A DNA stretch of 5,500 bases from Opitutia bacterium UBA3151 (GTDB lineage Bacteria > Verrucomicrobiota > Verrucomicrobiia > Opitutales > Seribacteraceae): positions 1 through 5,500 of the forward strand of contig DEYT01000021.1 of the NCBI GenBank assembly GCA_002364975.1, written 5' to 3'. Below, piece after piece: positions 1-5,500 of the stretch. Position numbers and translations under genes: made by a program. Each line of letters opens with the position of its first letter. The stretch's first letter is position 1. The notes under the pieces are model-generated. The model saw only the letters and a program-made list of their open reading frames with translations, was not told the DNA's origin and ran no database searches.

Positions 1-1
1 C

Positions 2-520
2 AATGCACCGGTTACCATTGATGCCAAGACCGTCGGATTGGCTGCCAATCGAGTCTATGATGGTAGTTTGGTACTTAGTGGAGATGATGTCACGATTACC
101 ACGGGCGTTGGAAGTGAAACCCTTACCCACAACGGCACCACCTCTTCCTCTAAAGATGTGCTGGTTTCCAATAAGTTTATCAATGCCATTTCCTTGCTTG
201 ATGCCACGGACGGCTCGGGTGGCCTTGCTACAAATTATCAACTTCCAGCATTAGATAGTGAGCATGCTCCGGTATCATTGTCGTCAAAACTGGTTACTTT
301 ATCTGCTGAAAAAACTTACGATGGTAATCTTGATTTAAGCACTGCAGTGACGGTGGATTCAGGTGTTACCGGGGAAATTCTTTCTTATTCAAGTGCTATG
401 GCCAGTGATAAGAATGTAGATGACTTTGAGAAATACATTCAAAGCATCACTCTGGAAAATTCTCCCTCAGATGCATCGGTTTTGGCATCAAACTATCATT
501 TGCCCACTCTCAATTATGCA
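2..520 (+). repeat. Two tandem YDG protein repeats (87 and 86 codons)
   Basis: Unit 1 spans 2-262 and unit 2 spans 263-520. Both open with (N/H)APV(T/S) and carry K.V.L.A...YDG about 20 residues in. Both then have a central S.K(D/N)V stretch and close with LA(T/S)NY.LP.L. The DNA of the two units is strongly diverged, so this is an old protein-level duplication, not a recent copy. A third unit-like opening (NSPLTI at 521) leads directly into the MBG module instead. More units probably lie upstream of the window. Confidence 0.8.
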
Positions 521-1663
521 AACTCTCCACTTACCATTCTTCCGGCGAGCCTAATCATTACTGCGGATGATGAAACCAAGAACTATGGTTTAATTCCTGA
601 TTTAGAAACTACTGCTTTCCAAAGTGAAGGCTTGATCGGAAATGAAACTGTAGGTGAAGTATTACTTTTCAGCGAAGGGGCACTTAAAACAGCGGCACTT
701 GGTACTTATCCAATTATCCCAAGTTTTGCCTCAGGTGGAACTTTTCAGTCCAGTAATTATGCAATTACCTATGACAGCGGAACTCTTACTGTGGAACCAA
801 GTGTGTTTGAAGAAAGTACTGCTTTAGCTGGCATTCAATCTATTAAAAATAATGCCTTAGCCATAGAAAACTCTGGGGTATCTAATTTTGGTACGATGAA
901 GTTGACCACTATGATCTCGGGGGGGGCACCTCCAGCCCCGTCTTTTCCTGCTGCACCTAGTTCGATTTTGCCCTCTTCTTTATCTGGTCCTGGTCCTTCG
1001 GTTCCTCTTCCCAGCACTAACTCTGCCCCTGCTCCCGGCTCGAGTAGTATTGCTGCTCCAGTACCTAGCCCGAGTGGTAGTCCCGCTCCGGGATCTATTT
1101 CTGGCTCCAATGAATCCTCAGCTCCGACTTCATCTATGGCACCAAGTTCGAGCACATCTTCTGCAACAGGACCTAGTTCATCATCTGCTCCTGCACCAAG
1201 TTCAGCATCCGGATCTTCAAGTTCAGCACCTGAGCCATCGACTGCCGCGGCAGGCTCCGGATCATCAGGTGGTAATAGCGGCAGTGGAGGCAGTGGGGGC
1301 TCTAGTGATTCGGCTGGCAGTGCTTCGGGTAATTCCAATGGACTAGCGGTCGATCTCTTGGATCGTCCGGATACTTCGACTGTCGGTTTGGTTGCCGTGA
1401 GCGTACCCGCTGAATCCAGTGTTTCGGGTACCGGTTTTTCATTTGGTTTACCGGATGAAGTTTCAACCATGGTTACGGAGCAACCCAATGCGGTTGATGT
1501 TACTTTGCAATCCGGAGAGCCTCTACCCGATTGGTTGAAATTTGATCGGACTACCGCAAAGTTTACTTCCAGTGCGGTACCGGATGGTGCCTTTCCGATT
1601 ACGGTTATGATGAAAATTGGCGGTCAGCAGGTCGCCATTGTCATATCCGAAAGAACGAACTAG
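2..1663 (+). CDS. Large YDG/MBG-repeat exoprotein (filamentous-haemagglutinin-like adhesin), C-terminal part
   Basis: The frame is open from the window edge (first full codon at 2) to a TAG stop at 1661-1663, so this is the last 553 residues of a longer protein. The TTG at 38 is not a credible start because repeat sequence continues upstream of it. Order of parts: two tandem YDG repeats (2-520, each with a YDG core and an LA(T/S)NY.LP end); an MBG module (about 545-796, starting SLIITADDETKNYG and ending NYAITYDSGTLTVEP); a short linker; a low-complexity stalk (926-1342); and a terminal domain (1343-1660) with GFSFGLPDEV and EPLPDWLKFD, like the putative-Ig/cadherin-like ending of such proteins. 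Families with this architecture are secreted surface proteins, usually with an N-terminal haemagglutination-activity domain and a two-partner (TpsB) exporter. Neither is visible here. An adhesion role is inferred from architecture; no ligand can be named. The polypeptide shows no C-terminal autotransporter barrel. Confidence 0.85.
   Translation, partial: NAPVTIDAKTVGLAANRVYDGSLVLSGDDVTITTGVGSETLTHNGTTSSSKDVLVSNKFINAISLLDATDGSGGLATNYQLPALDSEHAPVSLSSKLVTLSAEKTYDGNLDLSTAVTVDSGVTGEILSYSSAMASDKNVDDFEKYIQSITLENSPSDASVLASNYHLPTLNYANSPLTILPASLIITADDETKNYGLIPDLETTAFQSEGLIGNETVGEVLLFSEGALKTAALGTYPIIPSFASGGTFQSSNYAITYDSGTLTVEPSVFEESTALAGIQSIKNNALAIENSGVSNFGTMKLTTMISGGAPPAPSFPAAPSSILPSSLSGPGPSVPLPSTNSAPAPGSSSIAAPVPSPSGSPAPGSISGSNESSAPTSSMAPSSSTSSATGPSSSSAPAPSSASGSSSSAPEPSTAAAGSGSSGGNSGSGGSGGSSDSAGSASGNSNGLAVDLLDRPDTSTVGLVAVSVPAESSVSGTGFSFGLPDEVSTMVTEQPNAVDVTLQSGEPLPDWLKFDRTTAKFTSSAVPDGAFPITVMMKIGGQQVAIVISERTN
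919..926 (+). repeat. G8 mononucleotide tract inside the exoprotein gene
   Basis: Eight consecutive G residues encode the last base of a Ser codon, two Gly codons and the first base of an Ala codon (reading S-G-G-A). The tract sits at the border between the folded repeat region and the low-complexity stalk. At the present length the frame is open to the end of the gene. One extra G would bring in a TAG stop at 958-960. Loss of one G would open an alternative frame running to the TAG at 1344-1346. Confidence 0.9.
926..1342 (+). repeat. Low-complexity Pro/Ser/Ala then Gly/Ser stalk of the exoprotein
   Basis: About 139 codons made almost wholly of Ser, Ala, Pro and Gly. The first two-thirds are Pro/Ser/Ala-rich with recurring APxPSS- and PSxSG-like groups. 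The last third (about 1250-1342) is Gly/Ser-rich with GSGG-like groups. No long exact DNA repeat was noticed; the repetition is at the level of amino-acid composition. Such segments act as flexible or extended spacers in surface proteins. The biased composition also removes stop codons from other frames, which explains the long spurious reading frames on both strands here. Confidence 0.85.
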
Positions 1664-2519
1664 ATTTTCTTTTCAAAGATAGGAATAGGGCACTGCCGAT
1701 CAGCACGGAACCAATCATCAGCCTTATTTGATCTTCCCTGTCGAAGTTCTTGCCTTCGTTAAAAATAAAAAGGGAAATTAAAACCGCTAAGGGAACCACT
1801 GCATTGTTGAATGCGGCTAATGTTCCTGCGTTGGTCTTAGATGCCCCTTTATTCCAAAGAAAAAATCCAAGGCCAGAAGCCACCAACCCTAAGTAGAGAA
1901 TCGCTTTCCATTGATCAGCTGAAATTTTTGATATTTCCCATTCGGTTTCCGGAAGACTAAGGCAACCTATGCAGAGAGTTCCTCCTATAGTAAGTAATCC
2001 AAATATCGAAAGATCGCTTACATCTTGGTTTTTTATTTTCCACTCTCGGTAAGCAACTTGTCCGAAGGCAAAGGCTGCACCCGCAACCTGCATTAATAAA
2101 AAACCCATCCAGATGTCTCCGGTCGGCATCGTCTCGGCTTTAATTGTTGCAGCACCCAATACGGACAAGACCGCAATCCATAAATATCTTCTTGAGAAAA
2201 CTCTTTTTTGTAAGTCATGAATGAATACAACATAAACTGGGGTAAGAATGGAAAATACCGCAACCAGATGGGACGGGATAAATCGAAATGCACTCATGTA
2301 GCAGGCATACATTAAGCCGAACTGGATGGCTCCATAAAGAACCAGTCGAACGATGGTAGTCCAACCGATTCCCTTCAGCCGCAGAAAAGGAAGAAAAAGT
2401 AAGGATGCTACTCCCAAGCGAAGGGTGGCAACTAAGAAAGAGTCAACTCCAGATAACATATTTCCAATCAAGCCAAATGAAAAGGCCCAGATAAGCGAAA
2501 CGATACTAAGATAAATCAT
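1641..2519 (-). CDS. EamA/DMT-family inner-membrane permease, YigM (biotin transporter)-like
   Basis: This 292-residue protein has about ten hydrophobic segments in two five-helix halves, the standard size and topology of the EamA drug/metabolite transporter family. The closest match I recall is E. coli YigM, an experimentally supported biotin importer. Shared features are WAFSF near residue 11, VDS.....R.G.A.L.FLPFLR, GA.Q.G.MY, LTP.Y...I.D in helix 4, VASG.G.F.WN.GA and AGTL...NN in the second half. In general EamA proteins the residue after helix 4 is usually Glu; both YigM and this protein have Asp. The comparison is from memory, so EamA membership is firm but biotin as substrate is a hypothesis. 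The start is the ATG at 2519-2517, which opens directly into helix 1; no clear Shine-Dalgarno motif precedes it. It lies 64 bp downstream of the TonB-dependent receptor gene on the same strand, and its last 23 bp overlap the convergent exoprotein gene. Confidence 0.88.
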   Translation of the reverse strand: MIYLSIVSLIWAFSFGLIGNMLSGVDSFLVATLRLGVASLLFLPFLRLKGIGWTTIVRLVLYGAIQFGLMYACYMSAFRFIPSHLVAVFSILTPVYVVFIHDLQKRVFSRRYLWIAVLSVLGAATIKAETMPTGDIWMGFLLMQVAGAAFAFGQVAYREWKIKNQDVSDLSIFGLLTIGGTLCIGCLSLPETEWEISKISADQWKAILYLGLVASGLGFFLWNKGASKTNAGTLAAFNNAVVPLAVLISLFIFNEGKNFDREDQIRLMIGSVLIGSALFLSLKRKSSSFFRI

Positions 2520-2553
2520 GTTTGAAGAGTAAGGTTTTGAACCGCTTTAACGG

Positions 2554-2567
2554 CCAATCATGATGGG
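2554..2567. promoter_or_regulatory. 14-bp near-palindrome upstream of the permease gene
   Basis: CCAATCATGATGGG is a dyad with six of seven arm positions paired; the mismatch is at 2556/2565. Its inner eight bases, ATCATGAT, are a perfect palindrome. It lies in the 64-bp gap between receptor and permease, about 35-48 bp before the permease start. It could be an operator or a weak hairpin. It has no T-tract, so it does not look like an intrinsic terminator. A chance palindrome of this size is quite possible. Confidence 0.2.
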
Positions 2568-2583
2568 TTTAAATCAAAATTAA

Positions 2584-4437
2584 TTACCAGCTTTTACTTA
2601 CTCCAAAGGAAAATTGATCTCCCCGACCGGGTGTACCAGGAATATCCTGAAAGTCCTCATCCCAAGGTTTATCGTAAGCAAGGAAGATCTCGAGGGCATT
2701 CAAATTGGAGGGATAATAACTGGCGACCAAATGACTGTATAAGGATTCATTTGGACCCTTCCTGAGAGAATTATTGTGTTGATCGCGCCATTCATTATCA
2801 ACCCTTATTTGAAACGAATCTACGGGATCCCAGATCACTCCAAGGGTAAACCTATGCTTAGGAAAGTTTAGTGCATAAAAACTACCATCGATTATGAGAT
2901 TCCCATAGTCTTCTTTTTTTGAAAGATAACCATAGCTTAGCATTACTTGCAAGCTGCCCCAGTCACGTGATGCTAAAAATTCAACTCCAAAAGTTTCAAG
3001 ATCAAGGTTCTCTGCTGAACGTGCTGCCGTTCCAACATAAGTCCAATCCGCCAAGTCATCATCTCTTCGATGAAATGCAGCGCCATGTAAAGTCCACAAT
3101 TTATTCTCTAATTGATAGCCAACCTCAAGATTTCTGGAAGTCTCTTTTGTCAGATTGGGATTACTCTGAAAAAGACCGCCGATTCCTCCGATCGCTCCGT
3201 AGCCAATAAATTGAACACTTTCTGCATAAGAAATATAGATCTTTTCCGAGCTACCTGAATTCATTTCCTTAAGACGGGATATCTCAGCTATTGGCGAAAC
3301 TCTCCCTTTGTTTCGGTTGGTATCCTCCCATGAAGCTCCGGCTTTAAAAATGATATCCTCATCTTTTGCTATTTCGTATCGATATTCTGGTAATAAGCTA
3401 ATCTTGTGATAATTGCGGTTCGTGAAAGGTCCATTCATGAGAGCAGTCGACTCAATTTCATCAGATGCCGATTGTATCGCGTAACTGATGGTAAACTGAC
3501 TATCAAATTCATGTAGTCCGCTGATGCTTAAAGCATTTACTTTACTCTCATGAACAAATCTATCATCTGGGGCAAAACGATTGAAATAATAATGATCGTT
3601 ATTTCTGCGATGGTATGAGGTGACTTCCCACAGGCTATCATTGCCGTAATCAACGCGATGATTGAAAAGAAAAAGTCGGGTTTTGATGTTTTCAAACTCA
3701 TATGGATTAAAGGCGGTATACAGATCACCTGTATACATTCCATATTGTCCAAACTTCTTGTGCTGGTATCCCGCAAATAGATCCGTCTGTGAATCTGGTC
3801 CGATAAACTGTATACGACCAGAGGTTCTGTTAAATGTATGATCGCTAAATGGAATGGTCCCATCGCTCTCGGAACGGGACCCCTCGATCTCCGCACCCCA
3901 TGTCCAATCTTTTGAATCATTATAGGATCCAGTCCATGCGTTATGAAGTCTTTGGAAATTTAAATCATGATCGCCTCCGCCAAGGGTTAAACTTCCACCA
4001 TAAGTCATTTCGCTCCATGAATACGATACAGTCCCCACACTACTATTGAATCCGAGCAATGCGTTGACCGCACCAGTTAATACTTTGGGTTCGCCCAGCA
4101 TTTCCGGAGCAATTGGAAGTTCAGTGGTATAGTGTCCCGTCTGCGGGTCCATAATAGTGGCACTGCCTACTTGTATACCAGTGTTTTCAAAAGTACCTCC
4201 ACGGATACTCAGATCTCCTTGTGCTTCTGCCATGTTACGGGCTTGCATATCTACCCTGGGATCGAAATCCAAATTGGAAATGGGAGTTTCGTAGGTCGCT
4301 ACTGGTCTTGTGTTTGCCGTTTTTGGTTCGATTGCCTCGATAGCTCGGAGTAAATTTGGAACAGGTTGCTCACTGCTCCAAATCGGTTGGTAAAGGATAA
4401 TATAAATGTAAGCTATAATTTTACCTTTAGTTAACAT
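2584..4437 (-). CDS. TonB-dependent outer-membrane receptor, substrate unknown (possibly a vitamin)
   Basis: A 617-residue protein. It has a short signal-peptide-like start: Lys at 4 and 6, a hydrophobic IIAYIYIILY core at about 7-16, and a possible cleavage site near WSS/EQ at 20-23. A compact plug spans about 55-143, with DLSIRGG (75-81), DPQTGHYTTELPI (97-109) and VLTG..NALLGFNSSVGTV (119-137). From about 148 there is a long beta-barrel of alternating strands and aromatic girdles. It ends FSFGVSKSW, an aromatic last residue as expected for outer-membrane barrels. The plug resembles receptors I associate with Verrucomicrobiota more than classical siderophore receptors, and the size fits the BtuB class (about 600 residues). 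No convincing TonB box is visible before the plug. The ATG at 4437-4435 is the first start after an in-frame TAA; AAAAAAAGAG abuts it but is not a spaced Shine-Dalgarno. Substrate cannot be read from the sequence; the YigM-like permease downstream suggests a biotin-like vitamin. Confidence 0.85.
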   Translation of the reverse strand: MLTKGKIIAYIYIILYQPIWSSEQPVPNLLRAIEAIEPKTANTRPVATYETPISNLDFDPRVDMQARNMAEAQGDLSIRGGTFENTGIQVGSATIMDPQTGHYTTELPIAPEMLGEPKVLTGAVNALLGFNSSVGTVSYSWSEMTYGGSLTLGGGDHDLNFQRLHNAWTGSYNDSKDWTWGAEIEGSRSESDGTIPFSDHTFNRTSGRIQFIGPDSQTDLFAGYQHKKFGQYGMYTGDLYTAFNPYEFENIKTRLFLFNHRVDYGNDSLWEVTSYHRRNNDHYYFNRFAPDDRFVHESKVNALSISGLHEFDSQFTISYAIQSASDEIESTALMNGPFTNRNYHKISLLPEYRYEIAKDEDIIFKAGASWEDTNRNKGRVSPIAEISRLKEMNSGSSEKIYISYAESVQFIGYGAIGGIGGLFQSNPNLTKETSRNLEVGYQLENKLWTLHGAAFHRRDDDLADWTYVGTAARSAENLDLETFGVEFLASRDWGSLQVMLSYGYLSKKEDYGNLIIDGSFYALNFPKHRFTLGVIWDPVDSFQIRVDNEWRDQHNNSLRKGPNESLYSHLVASYYPSNLNALEIFLAYDKPWDEDFQDIPGTPGRGDQFSFGVSKSW

Positions 4438-4451
4438 CTCTTTTTTTAAAT

Positions 4452-4457
4452 ATTATA
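4452..4457 (-). promoter_or_regulatory. Possible -10 element (TATAAT) for the receptor gene
   Basis: Read on the minus strand this is a perfect TATAAT, 14 bases before the receptor ATG, in an AT-rich stretch. No good -35 hexamer lies 16-18 bp upstream of it. A TTGAAA at 4473-4468 is only 10 bp away, which is too close. If used, the transcript leader would be only about 7-8 bases, in keeping with the missing Shine-Dalgarno. Confidence 0.25.
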
Positions 4458-4512
4458 ATACCGAGGTTTTCAATGGTTATCCTCATTCCATTTTTAAATT
4501 AACAGTAGCTTT

Positions 4513-4538
4513 TGGTTTACTTCCCCATCATCTGGTTT
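4513..4538. promoter_or_regulatory. Direct TGGTTT repeats in the divergent receptor/msrA promoter region
   Basis: TGGTTT occurs at 4513-4518 and 4533-4538, exactly 20 bp (about two helical turns) apart. A shorter TGGTT lies at 4474-4478. On the minus strand the elements read GTAAACCA, TTAAAACCA and ATAACCA. GTAAACC equals the core of the BirA half-site (TTGTAAACC), but the inverted partner at the usual spacing is not present. The rest of the 117-bp gap (4438-4554) is AT-rich. I see no riboswitch in it: there is no cobalamin B12-box-like sequence, and the space is too short. Confidence 0.25.
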
Positions 4539-4554
4539 TAAAATTTGTATTGAA

Positions 4555-5040
4555 ATGCTTTTTTCATCTGAAGAAATTTATTTAGCCGGCGGATGTCTTT
4601 GGGGGGTACAGGAATTCGTTCGCCATCTGCCCGGTGTTTTGGATACTCAAGCGGGAAGGGCCAATGGCTCCAATCAAAGCCTTGAGAATGAATATGATGG
4701 CTATGCTGAATGCGTACGCACTACCTTTGACCCCAAAAAAATAAAGGTTGCGGAGTTAATCGAGTATTTTTTCGAAATCATTGATCCCCACAGTCTGAAT
4801 AAACAAGGACCAGATATTGGAGAAAAATATCGGACCGGAATTTACAGCAAGGATGAACATCATTTAAATTTTGCCAGAGAATTCATTCAATTAAGGCCGG
4901 ACGCAAATAAAATTGTAGTCGAAGTGTTACCGCTTACTCACTTCACTTCAAGTGATTCGAAGCACCAAGACAGGCTGACCCGATTTCCGGATGAGAGGTG
5001 TCATATTCCTAAAAATATCTTACATAAGTACAAATCTTAG
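4555..5040 (+). CDS. msrA: Peptide-methionine (S)-S-oxide reductase MsrA, short form
   Basis: MsrA reduces methionine-S-sulfoxide, free or in proteins, back to methionine using thioredoxin as electron source, in the cytoplasm. This 161-residue protein carries the hallmark AGGC(L)WG with nucleophilic Cys14. It also has YDGYAE (Glu52, at the position of the catalytic Glu), FFEIIDPHSLNKQGPDIGEKYR (residues 72-93) and HQDRL. Cys149 (PDERCHIP, near the C-terminus) is a likely resolving cysteine, and Cys53 is an extra one next to the active site. Leu15 replaces the usual Phe of GCFWG; I recall GCLWG with AGRANG as normal for a shorter MsrA subgroup, so it should be active. The ATG at 4555 fits the family, placing the catalytic Cys close to the N-terminus. 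No Shine-Dalgarno precedes it. It is divergent from the receptor and 78 bp upstream of the HD gene. No MsrB is visible. Confidence 0.95.
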   Translation: MLFSSEEIYLAGGCLWGVQEFVRHLPGVLDTQAGRANGSNQSLENEYDGYAECVRTTFDPKKIKVAELIEYFFEIIDPHSLNKQGPDIGEKYRTGIYSKDEHHLNFAREFIQLRPDANKIVVEVLPLTHFTSSDSKHQDRLTRFPDERCHIPKNILHKYKS

Positions 5041-5118
5041 GAATAACATTCACCTTTTACCTAGTATTTTGAGAATTCTGATTTGCTTTTTTCTTTATGA
5101 TTGAGTTCATAATTCGGG

Positions 5119-5500
5119 ATGGATCTTAAATTCATGGAATTTCTGGAACAGAAGTCACCTTTCTTTCATAGCTCGATTCATGGAATTAGGCATTGGAAGA
5201 CAGTGGAGAGAAATGGACTTTATCTATCCAAATTTACTGGTGCGGATAGAAGCGTAATTTCCTATTTTGCTTATTTGCATGATTGTATGCGCCAGAATGA
5301 TCATATTGATCCCGATCATGGACTTCGAGGTGCCAAATTTGCTCAAGAGCACAGATCGATAATTGATCTAGACGATGATCAATTTGAAAAACTTTATTTT
5401 GCTTGTGAAAATCATACCGAGGGAGAATCGACTGCGTGCGAAACCATCAATACTTGCTTAGACGCGGATCGGCTTGATATTGGCCGTGTTGGCTTCATTG
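5119..5500 (+). CDS. HD-domain phosphohydrolase-like protein, N-terminal part (runs off the window)
   Basis: The frame is open from the ATG at 5119 to the window edge, giving 127 residues with no stop. Metal-ligand-like residues of the HD superfamily are in order: HGIRHW (His25), AYLHDC (His54-Asp55), DPDHGLRGA (His67), ACENHT (His99) and LDADRLD (Asp117), followed by IGRVG. HD proteins are usually metal-dependent phosphohydrolases acting on nucleotides or related phosphoesters. The actual substrate of this group is unknown to me. An in-frame TAA at 5110-5112 means the start cannot lie upstream of about 5113. ATG 5119 is chosen over ATG 5134, and only a weak GGG sits just before it. It may be co-transcribed with msrA, 78 bp upstream, where no clear terminator was seen. 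Little of the protein should be missing, since the final Asp motif is already present. Confidence 0.85.
   Translation, partial: MDLKFMEFLEQKSPFFHSSIHGIRHWKTVERNGLYLSKFTGADRSVISYFAYLHDCMRQNDHIDPDHGLRGAKFAQEHRSIIDLDDDQFEKLYFACENHTEGESTACETINTCLDADRLDIGRVGFI

Noticed and set aside
1050..1346. 98-residue plus-strand frame within the stalk
   Set aside because: It is a compositional shadow of the low-complexity region and starts at TTG. It is relevant only as the frame that would be entered if one G were lost at 919-926.
835..1488. 217-residue open frame on the minus strand, opposite the exoprotein stalk
   Set aside because: Its acidic, Pro/Leu/Gly/Ala-rich composition is the mirror of the Ser/Pro/Ala-rich plus-strand codons. 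It has no recognisable domain and lies wholly inside a well-supported gene.
2545..2556. CCGCTTTAACGG-like hairpin between receptor and permease as a terminator
   Set aside because: It has only a three-base-pair stem and no following T-tract in either direction.
3537..3920. 127-residue minus-strand frame, and other short frames within the receptor gene
   Set aside because: They lie inside the receptor coding sequence in other frames and show no domain or plausible start context.
4463..4484. GAGG ... CCTC hairpin in the divergent promoter region
   Set aside because: The stem is only four pairs with a loop of about 14 bases, too weak to be meaningful.
4438..4554. Cobalamin or other riboswitch upstream of the receptor
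   Set aside because: The gap is only 117 bp, shorter than a cobalamin riboswitch. It contains no B12-box-like sequence and no strong multi-stem structure was seen.
5041..5118. Terminator or separate promoter between msrA and the HD gene
   Set aside because: The 78 bp hold T-rich runs but no preceding GC-rich stem and no good -35/-10 pair. Nothing supportable was seen.

Overview
The window looks like chromosome from a Gram-negative bacterium of moderate G+C. The encoded outer-membrane receptor and the large YDG/MBG surface exoprotein point towards a marine Verrucomicrobiota lineage (Opitutae / Puniceicoccales type). That placement is an inference from protein style, with about 50-60% confidence; there is no rRNA or other marker gene here. 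No tRNA, rRNA, insertion sequence, CRISPR array or phage gene was seen.

Layout, left to right. Positions 2-1663 (+) hold the C-terminal 553 residues of a very large secreted adhesin-like exoprotein whose start lies outside the window. It reads two tandem YDG repeats, one MBG module, a Pro/Ser/Ala- then Gly/Ser-rich stalk, and a terminal Ig/cadherin-like domain. A G8 homopolymer sits exactly where the MBG part joins the stalk. Its stop codon lies inside the 3' end of the next gene, which converges on it with a 23-bp overlap. Positions 1641-2519 (-) encode a ten-helix EamA/DMT permease resembling the E. coli biotin transporter YigM. Positions 2584-4437 (-) encode a TonB-dependent outer-membrane receptor with an atypical compact plug. 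A 117-bp divergent promoter region (4438-4554) follows. Positions 4555-5040 (+) encode a short-type MsrA methionine sulfoxide reductase. Positions 5119-5500 (+) hold the first 127 residues of an HD-domain hydrolase-like protein that runs off the window.

How the genes may work together. The receptor and permease lie on the same strand 64 bp apart, receptor first, so they could form one transcription unit that moves a solute across the outer and then the inner membrane. If the YigM resemblance is functional, the solute would be biotin or a similar vitamin-like carboxylate. This is the most interesting hypothesis in the window. MsrA (oxidised-protein repair) and the HD protein are probably housekeeping genes reading the other way from the same intergenic region. 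The exoprotein is functionally separate and belongs to the cell surface.
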